Below, one piece after another: positions 17,272-25,216 of a DNA stretch of 64,000 nucleotides; position 1 is the stretch's first letter, and every line of letters begins with the position of its first letter. A program made the position numbers and the translations under genes. This DNA comes from Agrobacterium albertimagni AOL15 (GTDB lineage: Bacteria > Pseudomonadota > Alphaproteobacteria > Rhizobiales > Rhizobiaceae): assembly GCF_000300855.1 (NCBI RefSeq), contig NZ_ALJF01000013.1, forward strand, positions 248,001-312,000, given 5' to 3'. Below the pieces are notes generated by a model. The model worked only from the letters and a program-made list of their open reading frames with translations. It made no database searches and was not told the origin of the DNA.

Positions 17272-17900
17272 GCGCTGGCCCAGGTCGTCGATTGCCTGTC
17301 CGCCTCGATCTCCTCGAACCGTTCCAGGAATTTCGCCTGTGCCTGATAGGCGGGCAGCGGTTCGATCAGGATCGTGTCGCGGGCAAAGCCCTTCGGCTGG
17401 CCGAAGAACTTGCGGGCTTCCGCCTCGGCGAAGCCGGCAAGCACGGTGGCCTCGAAATAGGCAGAGATCATGTCGGCCTTTTTGATCAGGTCCTTCAGTG
17501 TCGCCTTCGGATGGGCGGGCAGGCCGAATCGCAGATGGATGGCCGCCTCCAGCCGTTTCTCGACGACCTTGTAGCCGCCACCGACAACGGCCTTGAACGG
17601 CGAGATCATGTCACCGATCACATATTCCGGCCCGTCATGCAGCAGTGCCACCATCAACTCGTCGGCCGTGGCCTTGGGATTGGAGCGGCGAAAGATGTCC
17701 TCGACGATCAGGCTGTGCTGGGCGACAGAGAAGGCATGATCGCCGGAGGTCTGGCCGTTCCAGCGGGCGACGCGAGCAAGCCCATGGGCGATGTCGCTGA
17801 TCTCGACATCGAGCGGCGAGGGGTCGAGCAGGTCGAGACGTCGGCCGGAAAGCATACGTTGCCAGGCGCGGGCGGAAGGCAGAGCGGCAGCCGAACCCAT
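17268..17900 (-). CDS. HD-domain hydrolase, YfbR-like
   Basis: A 210-residue protein of the YfbR/HDDC2-like HD family. Motifs in order are DHAFSVAQHSLIV, the metal-binding LLHDGPEYVIGDMISPFK and the later KKADMISAYFEA. E. coli YfbR is a 5'-deoxynucleotidase, so a nucleotide substrate is plausible, though the protein differs in detail. It starts one base after the ygfZ stop and overlaps the phosphatase gene, forming an operon ygfZ-HD-phosphatase-nadQ. Confidence 0.87.
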   Translation of the reverse strand: MGSAAALPSARAWQRMLSGRRLDLLDPSPLDVEISDIAHGLARVARWNGQTSGDHAFSVAQHSLIVEDIFRRSNPKATADELMVALLHDGPEYVIGDMISPFKAVVGGGYKVVEKRLEAAIHLRFGLPAHPKATLKDLIKKADMISAYFEATVLAGFAEAEARKFFGQPKGFARDTILIEPLPAYQAQAKFLERFEEIEADRQSTTWASA

Positions 17901-17901
17901 G

Positions 17902-18735
17902 TCAGGCCTCCTCGGCCGAGCTGGGGAATGTCAGTCCCGTCCAGCCGGGAAGAGCGAGGCTTACCGGCACGTCACCCGCAAGGATGGGCTCGCCGACTGC
18001 CATGGCTTCGCCGGCCTTGTCGATGCGGATGATCGCAAGCCCACGGTCGCCGGCGACTGTGCCGAGCGCACCGATCGTCTTGCCGCCGATGGTGATCTCC
18101 GAGCCGGACGCCGGAAGCGGCGCTTCGCCCGAGACGATCACTATGCGGCGCCGCGCGGTCGAGCGATGCTGCATGCGCGACACCACTTCCTGGCCGACAT
18201 AACATCCCTTGCGAAACGAGACGCCACCCGACTTGTCGAAGAGGATGTCGTGCGGAAAGGCATCCTGAAGCGCGTAGTCCTGCCCCGATTCCGGCACGCC
18301 ATGGAGAATGCGAAGCGCATCGTAACCGCCCCGGTCGCCAGCTCCATCGATCCGGCCTGGTTGGCGGCGAACCTCGGTTCCGGCCAGCGCGAATCGCTGG
18401 TCGGCCGCGCTGTCGCAGGCCTCGCCCCAGATGACCGTCGCACCCGTTTCCGGCAGGGTCTCGATCGTCACGGCAGCGCGCAGCTTGTACATTGTCATGC
18501 GCTTGACGAAGGCTTCCATCTGATCGGCGCGGATATCGATCATGAATCCGTCATCACGGCGGGAGATCAGGAAATCATAGAAGATCTTGCCTTGTGGCGT
18601 CAGAAGCGCACCCGGCCGCCACTCATCGGCCGTGAGTGCCCCGAGATCGGTGGTGATCAGATTCTGCAGAAAGTGCTCGGCATCCGCCCCCGTAATCTGT
18701 ACAAAGGCGCGATCGGGCAGGAAGGCTGAGGGCAT
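17902..18735 (-). CDS. ygfZ: YgfZ/GcvT-like folate-binding iron-sulfur maturation protein
   Basis: YgfZ (IBA57-like) is a tetrahydrofolate-dependent protein needed for maturation and repair of some iron-sulfur enzymes. The 277-residue protein carries the family signature KGCYVGQEVVSRMQHR, including the essential Cys, at about residue 180. The N-terminus (AFVQITGADAEHFLQNLITTDL) also fits. The frame extends to a GTG at 18744, but ATG 18735 is preferred. NadA in this window is itself a 4Fe-4S protein. It heads the leftward operon. Confidence 0.92.
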   Translation of the reverse strand: MPSAFLPDRAFVQITGADAEHFLQNLITTDLGALTADEWRPGALLTPQGKIFYDFLISRRDDGFMIDIRADQMEAFVKRMTMYKLRAAVTIETLPETGATVIWGEACDSAADQRFALAGTEVRRQPGRIDGAGDRGGYDALRILHGVPESGQDYALQDAFPHDILFDKSGGVSFRKGCYVGQEVVSRMQHRSTARRRIVIVSGEAPLPASGSEITIGGKTIGALGTVAGDRGLAIIRIDKAGEAMAVGEPILAGDVPVSLALPGWTGLTFPSSAEEA

Positions 18736-18841
18736 GGGGTCCACCGGGCTGTTTCGATGCCGACTGAGTTAGGCGCTGCCAATCTAGACGACAAGCAGTT
18801 CCGATCACAGCCCACAGTTTGGCCCACAAATTGGATCGTGG

Positions 18842-19579
18842 TCAGTCGCCGACGGTGAGGAACTTCCAGCGGCCATCGGGTGTGATACCGACACGGAAGA
18901 AATTGTAATTGCCGTATTCCTGCATCTCCGCAACGTCACCGGCCGTCACGATTCGCAGCAGTTCGACCTTCTCCTGCGGTGTCAGCAGGCCAAGCGATTT
19001 TCCGACGAAATAGGGCCACACATAGGCCTCGTCCGCCGTGCCCTTGTCGAGTTGCACGAAGCCGGTGGAGAAGATATCGAGCAGGATCGCCAGGATCTCG
19101 ACGCCATCGCTATCGCCGGAGATCGCCATGAGCGCTTCGATCGGATCTTGGTCAGGCGTTTGCAGCGGCACCGCAGTCTGGTCCGGACCGGGGTTCATCA
19201 GCGGCTTTAGCTTCGAGATGTCGCCGGTCTTTGCCGCCTCCATGATGAGCTCGCGCATGCGTCGAACGGGTTCCGGTGCCTTCTCGATGTCATAAATGAC
19301 CTCGGCCGGCGGATCGGCTGGCTCCACGCTTTCGACACCTTCCACCTCTTCTGGCTCAGGCGATCGGATCAGCGGATCCGGGTCGGGAATGACGGGTATA
19401 GAATCTTCGATGACATCAGGTTCCTCATTCGACGCCGGCTCTGACGAATCGGCAGAAGGCGGCGTGATGTCCTTGATGTCGGACAGGGCGAGGGCAGGCG
19501 GAGCCATCACCGTGGAGGCGAGAATGAGCGTCAGCGCGCTCGTCAAGCAGAGGAGCCTGACCCGCGACGAGATCATCAT
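18842..19579 (-). CDS. Secreted hypothetical protein with acidic Pro-rich linker
   Basis: A 245-residue protein with a clear signal peptide: basic start, hydrophobic core LLCLTSALTLILASTVM and an APPALALS cleavage region. A strongly acidic, proline-rich segment follows (about residues 40-95, many EP/DP/PD pairs), probably extended. The C-terminal domain (from EPVRRMRELIMEAAKTGD to the end) is compact and contains VWPYFVGKSLGLLTPQEKVEL, then a final beta-rich stretch. Likely periplasmic. I know similar unnamed proteins in Rhizobiales but no function. Confidence 0.8.
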   Translation of the reverse strand: MMISSRVRLLCLTSALTLILASTVMAPPALALSDIKDITPPSADSSEPASNEEPDVIEDSIPVIPDPDPLIRSPEPEEVEGVESVEPADPPAEVIYDIEKAPEPVRRMRELIMEAAKTGDISKLKPLMNPGPDQTAVPLQTPDQDPIEALMAISGDSDGVEILAILLDIFSTGFVQLDKGTADEAYVWPYFVGKSLGLLTPQEKVELLRIVTAGDVAEMQEYGNYNFFRVGITPDGRWKFLTVGD

Positions 19580-19599
19580 TTTAATCCTCGATTGCTGTC

Positions 19600-19857
19600 T
19601 TACTGAAGCTGGCGTTCGGGCGAGAATTCGCCGGCAAGCAGCCGGGCCTTGAGCGCGTCGAGTACGGCCTCGGCGCCGTGTTCACCGTGAATGCGGATGG
19701 TCTCGCGCATGGCGAGCGCAAAGGCCGCCTCGGCGATGATCTCGGGCTCGATCCCATCGGCCATGCCGTCGGCCCAGGCTTCGTTCTGGTATTCCAGCGC
19801 AGCCTGCATCTTCTCGTGAACGATCATCTCGTCGATTTCGTTGCGGCGCGGTTCCAT
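19600..19857 (-). CDS. Small hypothetical protein (85 aa)
   Basis: A helical, acidic protein that begins MEPRRNEIDEMIVHEKMQAA when the ATG at 19857 is chosen. GAGGA lies 6 bases before that codon; the upstream ATGs at 19863 and 19875 are less well placed. Alternating Glu/Ala/Arg and regular hydrophobic spacing suggest a helical bundle. It ends 20 bases before the secreted protein gene on the same strand, suggesting co-transcription. No motif or family function recognised. Confidence 0.65.
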   Translation of the reverse strand: MEPRRNEIDEMIVHEKMQAALEYQNEAWADGMADGIEPEIIAEAAFALAMRETIRIHGEHGAEAVLDALKARLLAGEFSPERQLQ

Positions 19858-19951
19858 GGGCATTCCTCGAAGCACTTACTCAGTCCTTAACGACCCTATC
19901 AGCCTTTTGCCAAAACGACACGGGGGCAGACTAAAAGAGGTGAATTAATCG

Positions 19952-20377
19952 TTAATTTCCGAAACGTGCGGTAATTTCTGTGGCAAGTGTTGCGCCTTCG
20001 ATACGGTAATTCTGCTCTGCACGAACTGCGGCCGGTGTGCAAGAGGTGTAGACGGATGCGAAAGAGCGGTAGCCCCGGTTGTAGGCGGCCGTCATCCGCG
20101 CCCGGCGCTTCGGCTCGGCGCGTGTTTCGGCCTCCAGCAGACCTTGCAACGACTGCCGCCATTCCGGTTCGCCATCCGCCTTGCAGAGATTGCGCAGGTA
20201 ATGAACGGCGCCGATGATCTCCGACAGTCGTGCGAGACGGTCGTCGTAGGGCGTCGGCTTCTCGGTATCTTCGGCAGGCGGAACGGGTGGCGCAGTGCTG
20301 CTGCCTTGCGCAGCCGCCGGGCCGGCGATCACGAGAAGAATTGCGGCGAGGCGAAGGGACGATGTGATCTTGCTCAT
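19952..20377 (-). CDS. TIGR02301 family protein (exported)
   Basis: A 141-residue protein with a signal peptide (LRLAAILLVIAGPAAAQ) and a Pro/Thr-rich spacer. The domain (YDDRLARLSEIIGAVHYLRNLC through YNRGYRSFASVYTSC) corresponds to the TIGR02301 family of alphaproteobacteria. Two conserved Cys residues (in RNLCKAD and YTSCTPA) could form a disulfide in the periplasm. Function unknown. The start overlaps the Nudix gene stop by 4 bases (ATGA), indicating coupling. Confidence 0.85.
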   Translation of the reverse strand: MSKITSSLRLAAILLVIAGPAAAQGSSTAPPVPPAEDTEKPTPYDDRLARLSEIIGAVHYLRNLCKADGEPEWRQSLQGLLEAETRAEPKRRARMTAAYNRGYRSFASVYTSCTPAAVRAEQNYRIEGATLATEITARFGN

Positions 20378-20799
20378 GCTTCACCCCCGATCGTGGTCTT
20401 TGAAGACAGGCGCAGGATGCAGTCGCGCACGCTCTCGGGGATGGGGAGCCCAAGCACCTCCTCCGGAAGAAACCAGCCAGCCTCGAGCGCATCGCTTCGC
20501 GCTTCAGCTTCGTCCGTCCCCTCAGCCTCCACCTGGAAGACCGAAAGCAGGAAGTGGCTGCCTGTCACGCCGGCCTCGGGCAAAAGCTCGACCGTCTCGA
20601 ACAGACGGGGATTGCGCCCCACGATCCCGGTCTCCTCGAAGAGCTCCCTGAGCGCCGTCTCCTCCGGCGTTTCGCCTGGCTCTGCGCGACCGCCCGGAAA
20701 GGCAAAGAGGTCAGCCGCCGGCGGATTGCCGCGCCGGACGAGGAGGTAACGCCCGGCCCGCTCGACGATGGCGGAAGAGGCGAGGCGGGGCATGCTCAT
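20374..20799 (-). CDS. Nudix hydrolase
   Basis: A 141-residue Nudix enzyme with an intact catalytic box GRAEPGETPEETALRELFEE (followed by TGI), unlike the degenerate box in nadQ. Substrate unknown; candidates are oxidised or excess nucleoside diphosphate derivatives. The long frame to 21063 runs into the divergent SRAP gene and is rejected. ATG 20799, or 20793 just after, gives the normal family start ASSAIVERAGRYLLVRRG. Divergent from SRAP with about 135 bases between them; first gene of a pair with the TIGR02301 gene. Confidence 0.9.
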   Translation of the reverse strand: MSMPRLASSAIVERAGRYLLVRRGNPPAADLFAFPGGRAEPGETPEETALRELFEETGIVGRNPRLFETVELLPEAGVTGSHFLLSVFQVEAEGTDEAEARSDALEAGWFLPEEVLGLPIPESVRDCILRLSSKTTIGGEA

Positions 20800-20933
20800 G
20801 AACAGGAAACTCCGGTCGGAAGATCGCACCGTGGCGACGAAGCAGTATGCCCCGATTATCGCGGGCTTTGCCGCCCCCTGCAAGCATCGCGTCACGCCTT
20901 GACCCTGGCGGGTCGGGCTGCCATCTACGTTCC

Positions 20934-21698
20934 ATGTGCGGACGTTTTGCCCTGACTGCGAGCCCGGAAGAAGTGGCAGAGATCCTCGGCGTGATGGAGC
21001 TCGAGGGCTTTCCGCCGCGCTACAACATCGCGCCGACGCAGCCGATCCTCGTGGCGGTGGCATCCCCGCCCGCCGAGCCCGGTTCGAACCGGCCCGATCG
21101 CATGGCAGTTCTGGTGCGCTGGGGGCTGATCCCGTCCTGGGTCAAGGACCCTAAGGAATTCACACTGCTGATCAACGCCCGTTCCGAGACGGCAAACGAG
21201 AAGGCGTCCTTCCGCGCGGCGATGCGGCACCGGCGTATTCTGGTTCCAGCCTCAGGTTTCTACGAGTGGCACCGGCCGCCAAAGGAGAGCGGCGAGAAGC
21301 TGCAGGCCTACTGGATCCGCCCGAAGAGTGGCGGGATCGTCTGTTTCGGCGGGCTGATGGAAACCTACATGTCGAAGGATGGCTCCGAACTCGATACGGG
21401 TTGCATCCTGACGGTCGGAGCGAACAAGACCATCGGCGAAATCCATGACCGCATGCCCGTGGTGATCCAGCCGCAGGATTTCAGCCGCTGGCTCGATTGC
21501 CGTCACGGCGAACCGCGCGATGTGGCGGATCTGCTGCGACCCGCAGCGGAGGACTATTTCGAGGCGATCCCGGTGTCCGACCTCGTCAACAAGGTCGCGA
21601 ATGTCGGACCGGAACTTCAGGCAGCGGTCGCGCTCCCGCCGAAAAAGCAAAAGCCCACCGCGGACAAATCCGGCGACGGGCAGATGAGCTTGTTCTAG
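20934..21698 (+). CDS. SOS response-associated peptidase (SRAP, YedK/HMCES type)
   Basis: SRAP proteins crosslink to abasic sites in single-stranded DNA through the catalytic Cys2. The start is fixed at ATG 20934 by the invariant MCGRF, because Cys2 must be exposed after Met removal. Other active-site segments are LLINARSET (Asn), ASGFYEWH (Glu) and IHDRMPVV (His). Length 254 residues, C-terminus PKKQKPTADKSGDGQMSLF, typical of rhizobial members. I found no GTTC-N7-GTTC LexA box in the upstream gap, so SOS control is not evident. Confidence 0.94.
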   Translation: MCGRFALTASPEEVAEILGVMELEGFPPRYNIAPTQPILVAVASPPAEPGSNRPDRMAVLVRWGLIPSWVKDPKEFTLLINARSETANEKASFRAAMRHRRILVPASGFYEWHRPPKESGEKLQAYWIRPKSGGIVCFGGLMETYMSKDGSELDTGCILTVGANKTIGEIHDRMPVVIQPQDFSRWLDCRHGEPRDVADLLRPAAEDYFEAIPVSDLVNKVANVGPELQAAVALPPKKQKPTADKSGDGQMSLF

Positions 21699-21758
21699 GC
21701 AATGTCCCGAACAGGAGGAGAGCCTCCTCTGCACCGATCGCCGTTCTCCTGAAGGCCT

Positions 21759-21896
21759 TCAGGCGACCTTTGGTGCCGGCTTGGGCTTCAGCATCAGAGC
21801 TGCTGCGAGAACGGCCTTGAGGCCGAGCGGGCGGTAATTCGAGGCGAGATTCTCGTTGGCCGGCTTCTGCTGCTCGGCTTGATTCTCAGTCGTCAT
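21759..21896 (-). CDS. Very small conserved-looking protein (45 aa)
   Basis: A 45-codon frame reading MTTENQAEQQKPANENLASN, then YRPLGLKAVLAAALMLKP and a KPAPKVA tail. AAGGA lies 8 bases before the ATG at 21896; a second ATG two codons earlier (21902) is too close to it. The layout (polar N-terminus, short hydrophobic helix, basic tail) looks like a real small protein, and I believe similar short proteins occur in Rhizobiaceae, but cannot verify this. A 16-bp palindrome (21748-21763) covers its stop codon. Confidence 0.6.
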   Translation of the reverse strand: MTTENQAEQQKPANENLASNYRPLGLKAVLAAALMLKPKPAPKVA

Positions 21897-22022
21897 CGTC
21901 ATGTTCCTTGGAGTGTTTTCTGACCGGTGTTTTTGTTTGCGGCTCTCTCTGTGGAGATCATGACAAAAGCGTGGCCGTTGCTGTGACTCAAATCAAATTT
22001 GAAGAAAAAGAGTAGATATGGA

Positions 22023-22057
22023 GAGCCCCGCGCAAGCTTTTCGGCTTGGCGGGGCTC
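22023..22057 (-). terminator. Probable terminator downstream of pssA
   Basis: A long two-part stem: GAGCCCCGC pairs with GCGGGGCTC, and inside it CAAGC pairs with GCTTG around TTTTCG. It lies 33 bases after the pssA stop on the minus strand. The trailing minus-strand sequence is only moderately T-rich, so efficiency is uncertain. Confidence 0.6.
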
Positions 22058-22089
22058 AAAAATACTTCAAGCTTGAACGAAAACGCGGG

Positions 22090-22950
22090 TCAGACGCCCC
22101 GATCGATCTCCGACAGCCCCTTTTCGGCTGCTTCCTCGCCAATGGTCAGCGTGCCGTAGCGGCGGTGCCAGTTGCGGGCGCCGAACGGCAGCGAGCAGAG
22201 ATAGAGAAGCACGCTCACGACCAGGACCTCCCAGGTAAAGCTCATCAGAAGCGCGACGTAGAGCACGACGCCGAGAATCATCGGAAATACCAGATCGCGG
22301 CGAACATGGCTGGTCTCCGACTTGCCGGACCACACCGGCAGGCGGCTGACGAGGAGATAGCCGATGACGACGGTATAGGCCGTGCTTGCATAGGCAAAAA
22401 TGCCGACCGGTGCCACGCCGAGAAAGCCGAGATAGATCGGCAGCATGACGAGCGCCGCCCCTGCAGGTGCCGGCACGCCGACGAAAAACTCCGACTGCCA
22501 GGGGGCCTTGGTCTCGCGCTCGTCCATGACGTTGAACCGTGCGAGCCGCAGGCCGGCCGCGATCGCATAGATCAGCGCTGCAATCCAGCCGAGCGAGCGG
22601 GCCTGGTCGAGCACGAAGACATAGAGGACGAGGGCAGGCGCCACGCCGAAGTTGATGATGTCGGCGAGCGAATCCATCTGCGCGCCGAATTTCGATGTCG
22701 CCTTCATCATCCGCGCGACGCGGCCGTCGATGCCGTCCAGAAACGCAGCGGCCAGCACCATGGCGACCGCCAGTTCGTAACGGTTTTCGAAGGCGAGCCG
22801 GATCCCGGTCAGACCGGCACAGATCGCAAGCACCGTGATCAGGTTGGGAATGATCAGCCGGAGGGGAATTTCGCGGAGCCTCGGGCCGCGCGCACCCGTA
22901 TCAGCCTGGGCGCTGCCACGTAGTTCGGTCGAGGGGGTCTGATCGTCCAT
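22090..22950 (-). CDS. pssA: CDP-diacylglycerol--serine O-phosphatidyltransferase
   Basis: Makes phosphatidylserine from CDP-diacylglycerol and serine at the inner membrane, the step before decarboxylation to phosphatidylethanolamine. The 286-residue protein has the CDP-alcohol phosphotransferase signature DGxxARx8GxxxDxxxD, seen as DGRVARMMKATSKFGAQMDS plus LAD (about residues 74-96). About eight hydrophobic helices surround it. It starts 11 bases after the psd stop, so psd-pssA is an operon for phosphatidylethanolamine synthesis. Confidence 0.96.
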   Translation of the reverse strand: MDDQTPSTELRGSAQADTGARGPRLREIPLRLIIPNLITVLAICAGLTGIRLAFENRYELAVAMVLAAAFLDGIDGRVARMMKATSKFGAQMDSLADIINFGVAPALVLYVFVLDQARSLGWIAALIYAIAAGLRLARFNVMDERETKAPWQSEFFVGVPAPAGAALVMLPIYLGFLGVAPVGIFAYASTAYTVVIGYLLVSRLPVWSGKSETSHVRRDLVFPMILGVVLYVALLMSFTWEVLVVSVLLYLCSLPFGARNWHRRYGTLTIGEEAAEKGLSEIDRGV

Positions 22951-22960
22951 CCAAATCTCC

Positions 22961-23659
22961 TCAGCTGCGGCGGCTGATGACCGGCCCCTTGGCCGAGCCG
23001 AACTCGGCGATCACGGTCTCGCCGGCAATCGCGGTCTGGCCGAGAGAAACGCGCGGTTCGGCACCTGCCGGCAGGAAGACATCGAGGCGCGAGCCGAAGC
23101 GGATGAGGCCAAAGCGTTCACCGGCATCGAGCGGCTCGTTCATATTCGTCCAGCAGATGATCCGGCGTGCAACGAGGCCGGCGATCTGAACGACGCCGAT
23201 TGCGCCGTGCTTGCTCTCGATGACGAGGCCGTTGCGCTCGTTGTCCGTCGAAGCCTTGTCCAGTTCCGCATTCAGGAATTGGCCTTCCTTATAGGCGATC
23301 GTCGTCACCCGCCCGCGCATCGGTGCCCGGTTCACATGGCAGTTGAAGACGTTCATGAAGACAGTGATGCGCAGCATCGGCTCGGTGCCGAGATTGAGTT
23401 CCTGCGGCGGAACGACCATCTGGACGGAGGACACGCGACCATCGGCCGGGCTGATGACGAGGTCGTCGTCCTGCGGCGTCACACGCTCGGGATCGCGGAA
23501 GAAATAGGCGCACCAGAGGGTCAGGATCAGGCCCACCCAGAAAAGCGGATCCCAGATCCAGCCGAGCACCAGCGATGCAACGAAGAAGGCGGCGACGAAA
23601 GGATAGCCTTCCTTGTGCACGGGCACGATCGTCTTGCGGATGGTTTCGAACAGATCCAT
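22961..23659 (-). CDS. psd: Phosphatidylserine decarboxylase proenzyme
   Basis: Converts phosphatidylserine to phosphatidylethanolamine. The proenzyme self-cleaves to give a pyruvoyl cofactor from a Ser in a Gly-Ser motif near the C-terminus, here [16 protein letters not shown] (about residues 188-203). The 232-residue length fits the short (class II) form found in alphaproteobacteria. Two adjacent hydrophobic segments near the N-terminus ([29 protein letters not shown]) anchor it. First gene of psd-pssA. The 247-base gap to the divergent GGDEF gene shows no clear operator. Confidence 0.96.
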   Translation of the reverse strand: MDLFETIRKTIVPVHKEGYPFVAAFFVASLVLGWIWDPLFWVGLILTLWCAYFFRDPERVTPQDDDLVISPADGRVSSVQMVVPPQELNLGTEPMLRITVFMNVFNCHVNRAPMRGRVTTIAYKEGQFLNAELDKASTDNERNGLVIESKHGAIGVVQIAGLVARRIICWTNMNEPLDAGERFGLIRFGSRLDVFLPAGAEPRVSLGQTAIAGETVIAEFGSAKGPVISRRS

Positions 23660-23906
23660 GGGGTCCTCGGTCTTTTAATTGTGTCGCCCGTGACTACTCT
23701 GAAAGCCGCAGATGGGCAATGCCGCCGGTCAAATCAAGGCGCGCTAAAGCATATGTGACAATCCACAGCTGGCCCAAAAAAAGCTCAATTGCGCTTAGGC
23801 GTGGCGAGACTTTGTAAATAACTGCACCCTAAAAAAGGGGAGTTGGATTTAAGCAGGATCCGCGATGCGGGACCGTTGTCGGCCCGGCCCGGACAAGGAA
23901 TGACCG

Positions 23907-25190
23907 TTGCAGCTCGCCAGGCACATTGAACCGGATTCGGACACGGTAACGCTCGCCACGATATCCTGGCATTCCTCCCGCGGACTGCCGCCGCCGGCTT
24001 TGATCGCGTCCCTTTCGCCGTCTCGGATCACCGCTCCGGAGGCGCTGCGAAACTCGTCGCTTTGCTTCCTTGATTGCGCTGACAAGGTCGCAATCGCCCA
24101 GGTTGTCCGGCTGCGCGAGATCTGCGGAAATGGCATTTATCTTGTCGCGGTGACAGGGGCAGTCACGGCCGAATTTCAGGCTGAACTGTTCGACGTGGGG
24201 GTCGACGATCTCCTGATGGACGAGGGCTCGGCTCAGCTGCTGCGCTGCCTCTTGCGCGCCAAGCGTCACCTTACCCTGCTGCAGACACACCAGAAGACAC
24301 TCGACGCATTGCAGGACAAGCTCGATGCCTGGCAGGATGGCTTGGACCATCTGCCGACGCCGATCTACCTGAAAGATGTCGGCGGACGCTATCTCGGCTG
24401 CAACACGGCGTTCAGCCATTTTGTCGGCACGGAACGAGACCGCGTTATTGGCCAGACCCTCGCTGATTTTCTGCCGCTGGATGTTGCCGAGGCGCATCGG
24501 GAATCGGACCTCGAAGTGATGCGCAGAGGCGGCGTCATCAGGGTCGAGACCGATGTCTGCGTGCCAGACACGGGCGTGCGCCATGTCATGCTGCACAAGG
24601 CCTGTGTCGCCTCGCCGGAAGGCGGCCTTCGCGGCATTGCCGGCGTGCTGATCGACATCACCGAACGCAAGGAGCTCGAGGCACGCCTGACGGCCGCTGC
24701 TGAGCGCGACCCGCTGACCAATGCCTATAACCGTCGCAAGTTCTTCCAGGTTGCGGGTTCGGCCATCGAGACGGCGAACGAAGGTGAGCAGAGCTTTGCC
24801 GTCGCCGTCATCGACATCGACCACTTCAAGTCGATCAATGACGAACTCGGGCATGGCGAGGGAGATCTCACCCTCTGTTCGATTGTCGATACCCTGCGGG
24901 CGCATGAGGCGGAGGGCGTGCTGGTCGCGCGTGCCGGAGGCGAAGAGTTCTTTGCCTTCTTCACCGGCGACAATACAGCCCAGGCGGAGGACATTCTGGA
25001 GCGGATGCGGACCGATATCGCCCGCTACTGTGCGGTTGCAACCGGCATGGGCACCGCCGGCACCATCAGCATTGGCCTTGCCGATTTCGATCCGCTGCAG
25101 GAGACGATCGACCACGCGCTTCGTCGAGCCGATCTCGCCCTCTACCGGGCAAAGCGCGACGGCCGCAATCGGCTATGCCGGGCGGACTGA
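23907..25190 (+). CDS. Receiver-like/PAS/GGDEF protein, probable diguanylate cyclase
   Basis: A 427-residue signalling protein. Residues about 50-115 resemble a response-regulator receiver fold (LCFLDCADKVAIAQVV; AELFDVGVDDLLM) without a secure phosphoacceptor Asp. A PAS domain follows (LPTPIYLKDVGGRYLGCNTA to GIAGVLIDITERKE), then GGDEF (RDPLTNAYNRRKF; the A-site is AGGEEFF, an active-type GGEEF). No inhibitory RxxD lies just before it. It would make cyclic di-GMP. The start appears to be TTG 23907, with AAGGA at 23896-23900; no in-frame ATG precedes the conserved region. Confidence 0.9.
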   Translation: MQLARHIEPDSDTVTLATISWHSSRGLPPPALIASLSPSRITAPEALRNSSLCFLDCADKVAIAQVVRLREICGNGIYLVAVTGAVTAEFQAELFDVGVDDLLMDEGSAQLLRCLLRAKRHLTLLQTHQKTLDALQDKLDAWQDGLDHLPTPIYLKDVGGRYLGCNTAFSHFVGTERDRVIGQTLADFLPLDVAEAHRESDLEVMRRGGVIRVETDVCVPDTGVRHVMLHKACVASPEGGLRGIAGVLIDITERKELEARLTAAAERDPLTNAYNRRKFFQVAGSAIETANEGEQSFAVAVIDIDHFKSINDELGHGEGDLTLCSIVDTLRAHEAEGVLVARAGGEEFFAFFTGDNTAQAEDILERMRTDIARYCAVATGMGTAGTISIGLADFDPLQETIDHALRRADLALYRAKRDGRNRLCRAD

Positions 25191-25216
25191 CCGCCCGGTG
25201 TCGCTGACCGCCAGCG

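Noticed and set aside
20800..20933. LexA box upstream of the SRAP gene
   Set aside because: No GTTC-N7-GTTC or close variant was found; the nearest GTTC pair has the wrong spacing.
21081..21090. GGTTCGAACC, resembling a tRNA T-arm
   Set aside because: It is inside the SRAP coding frame and no acceptor, D or anticodon arms fold around it.
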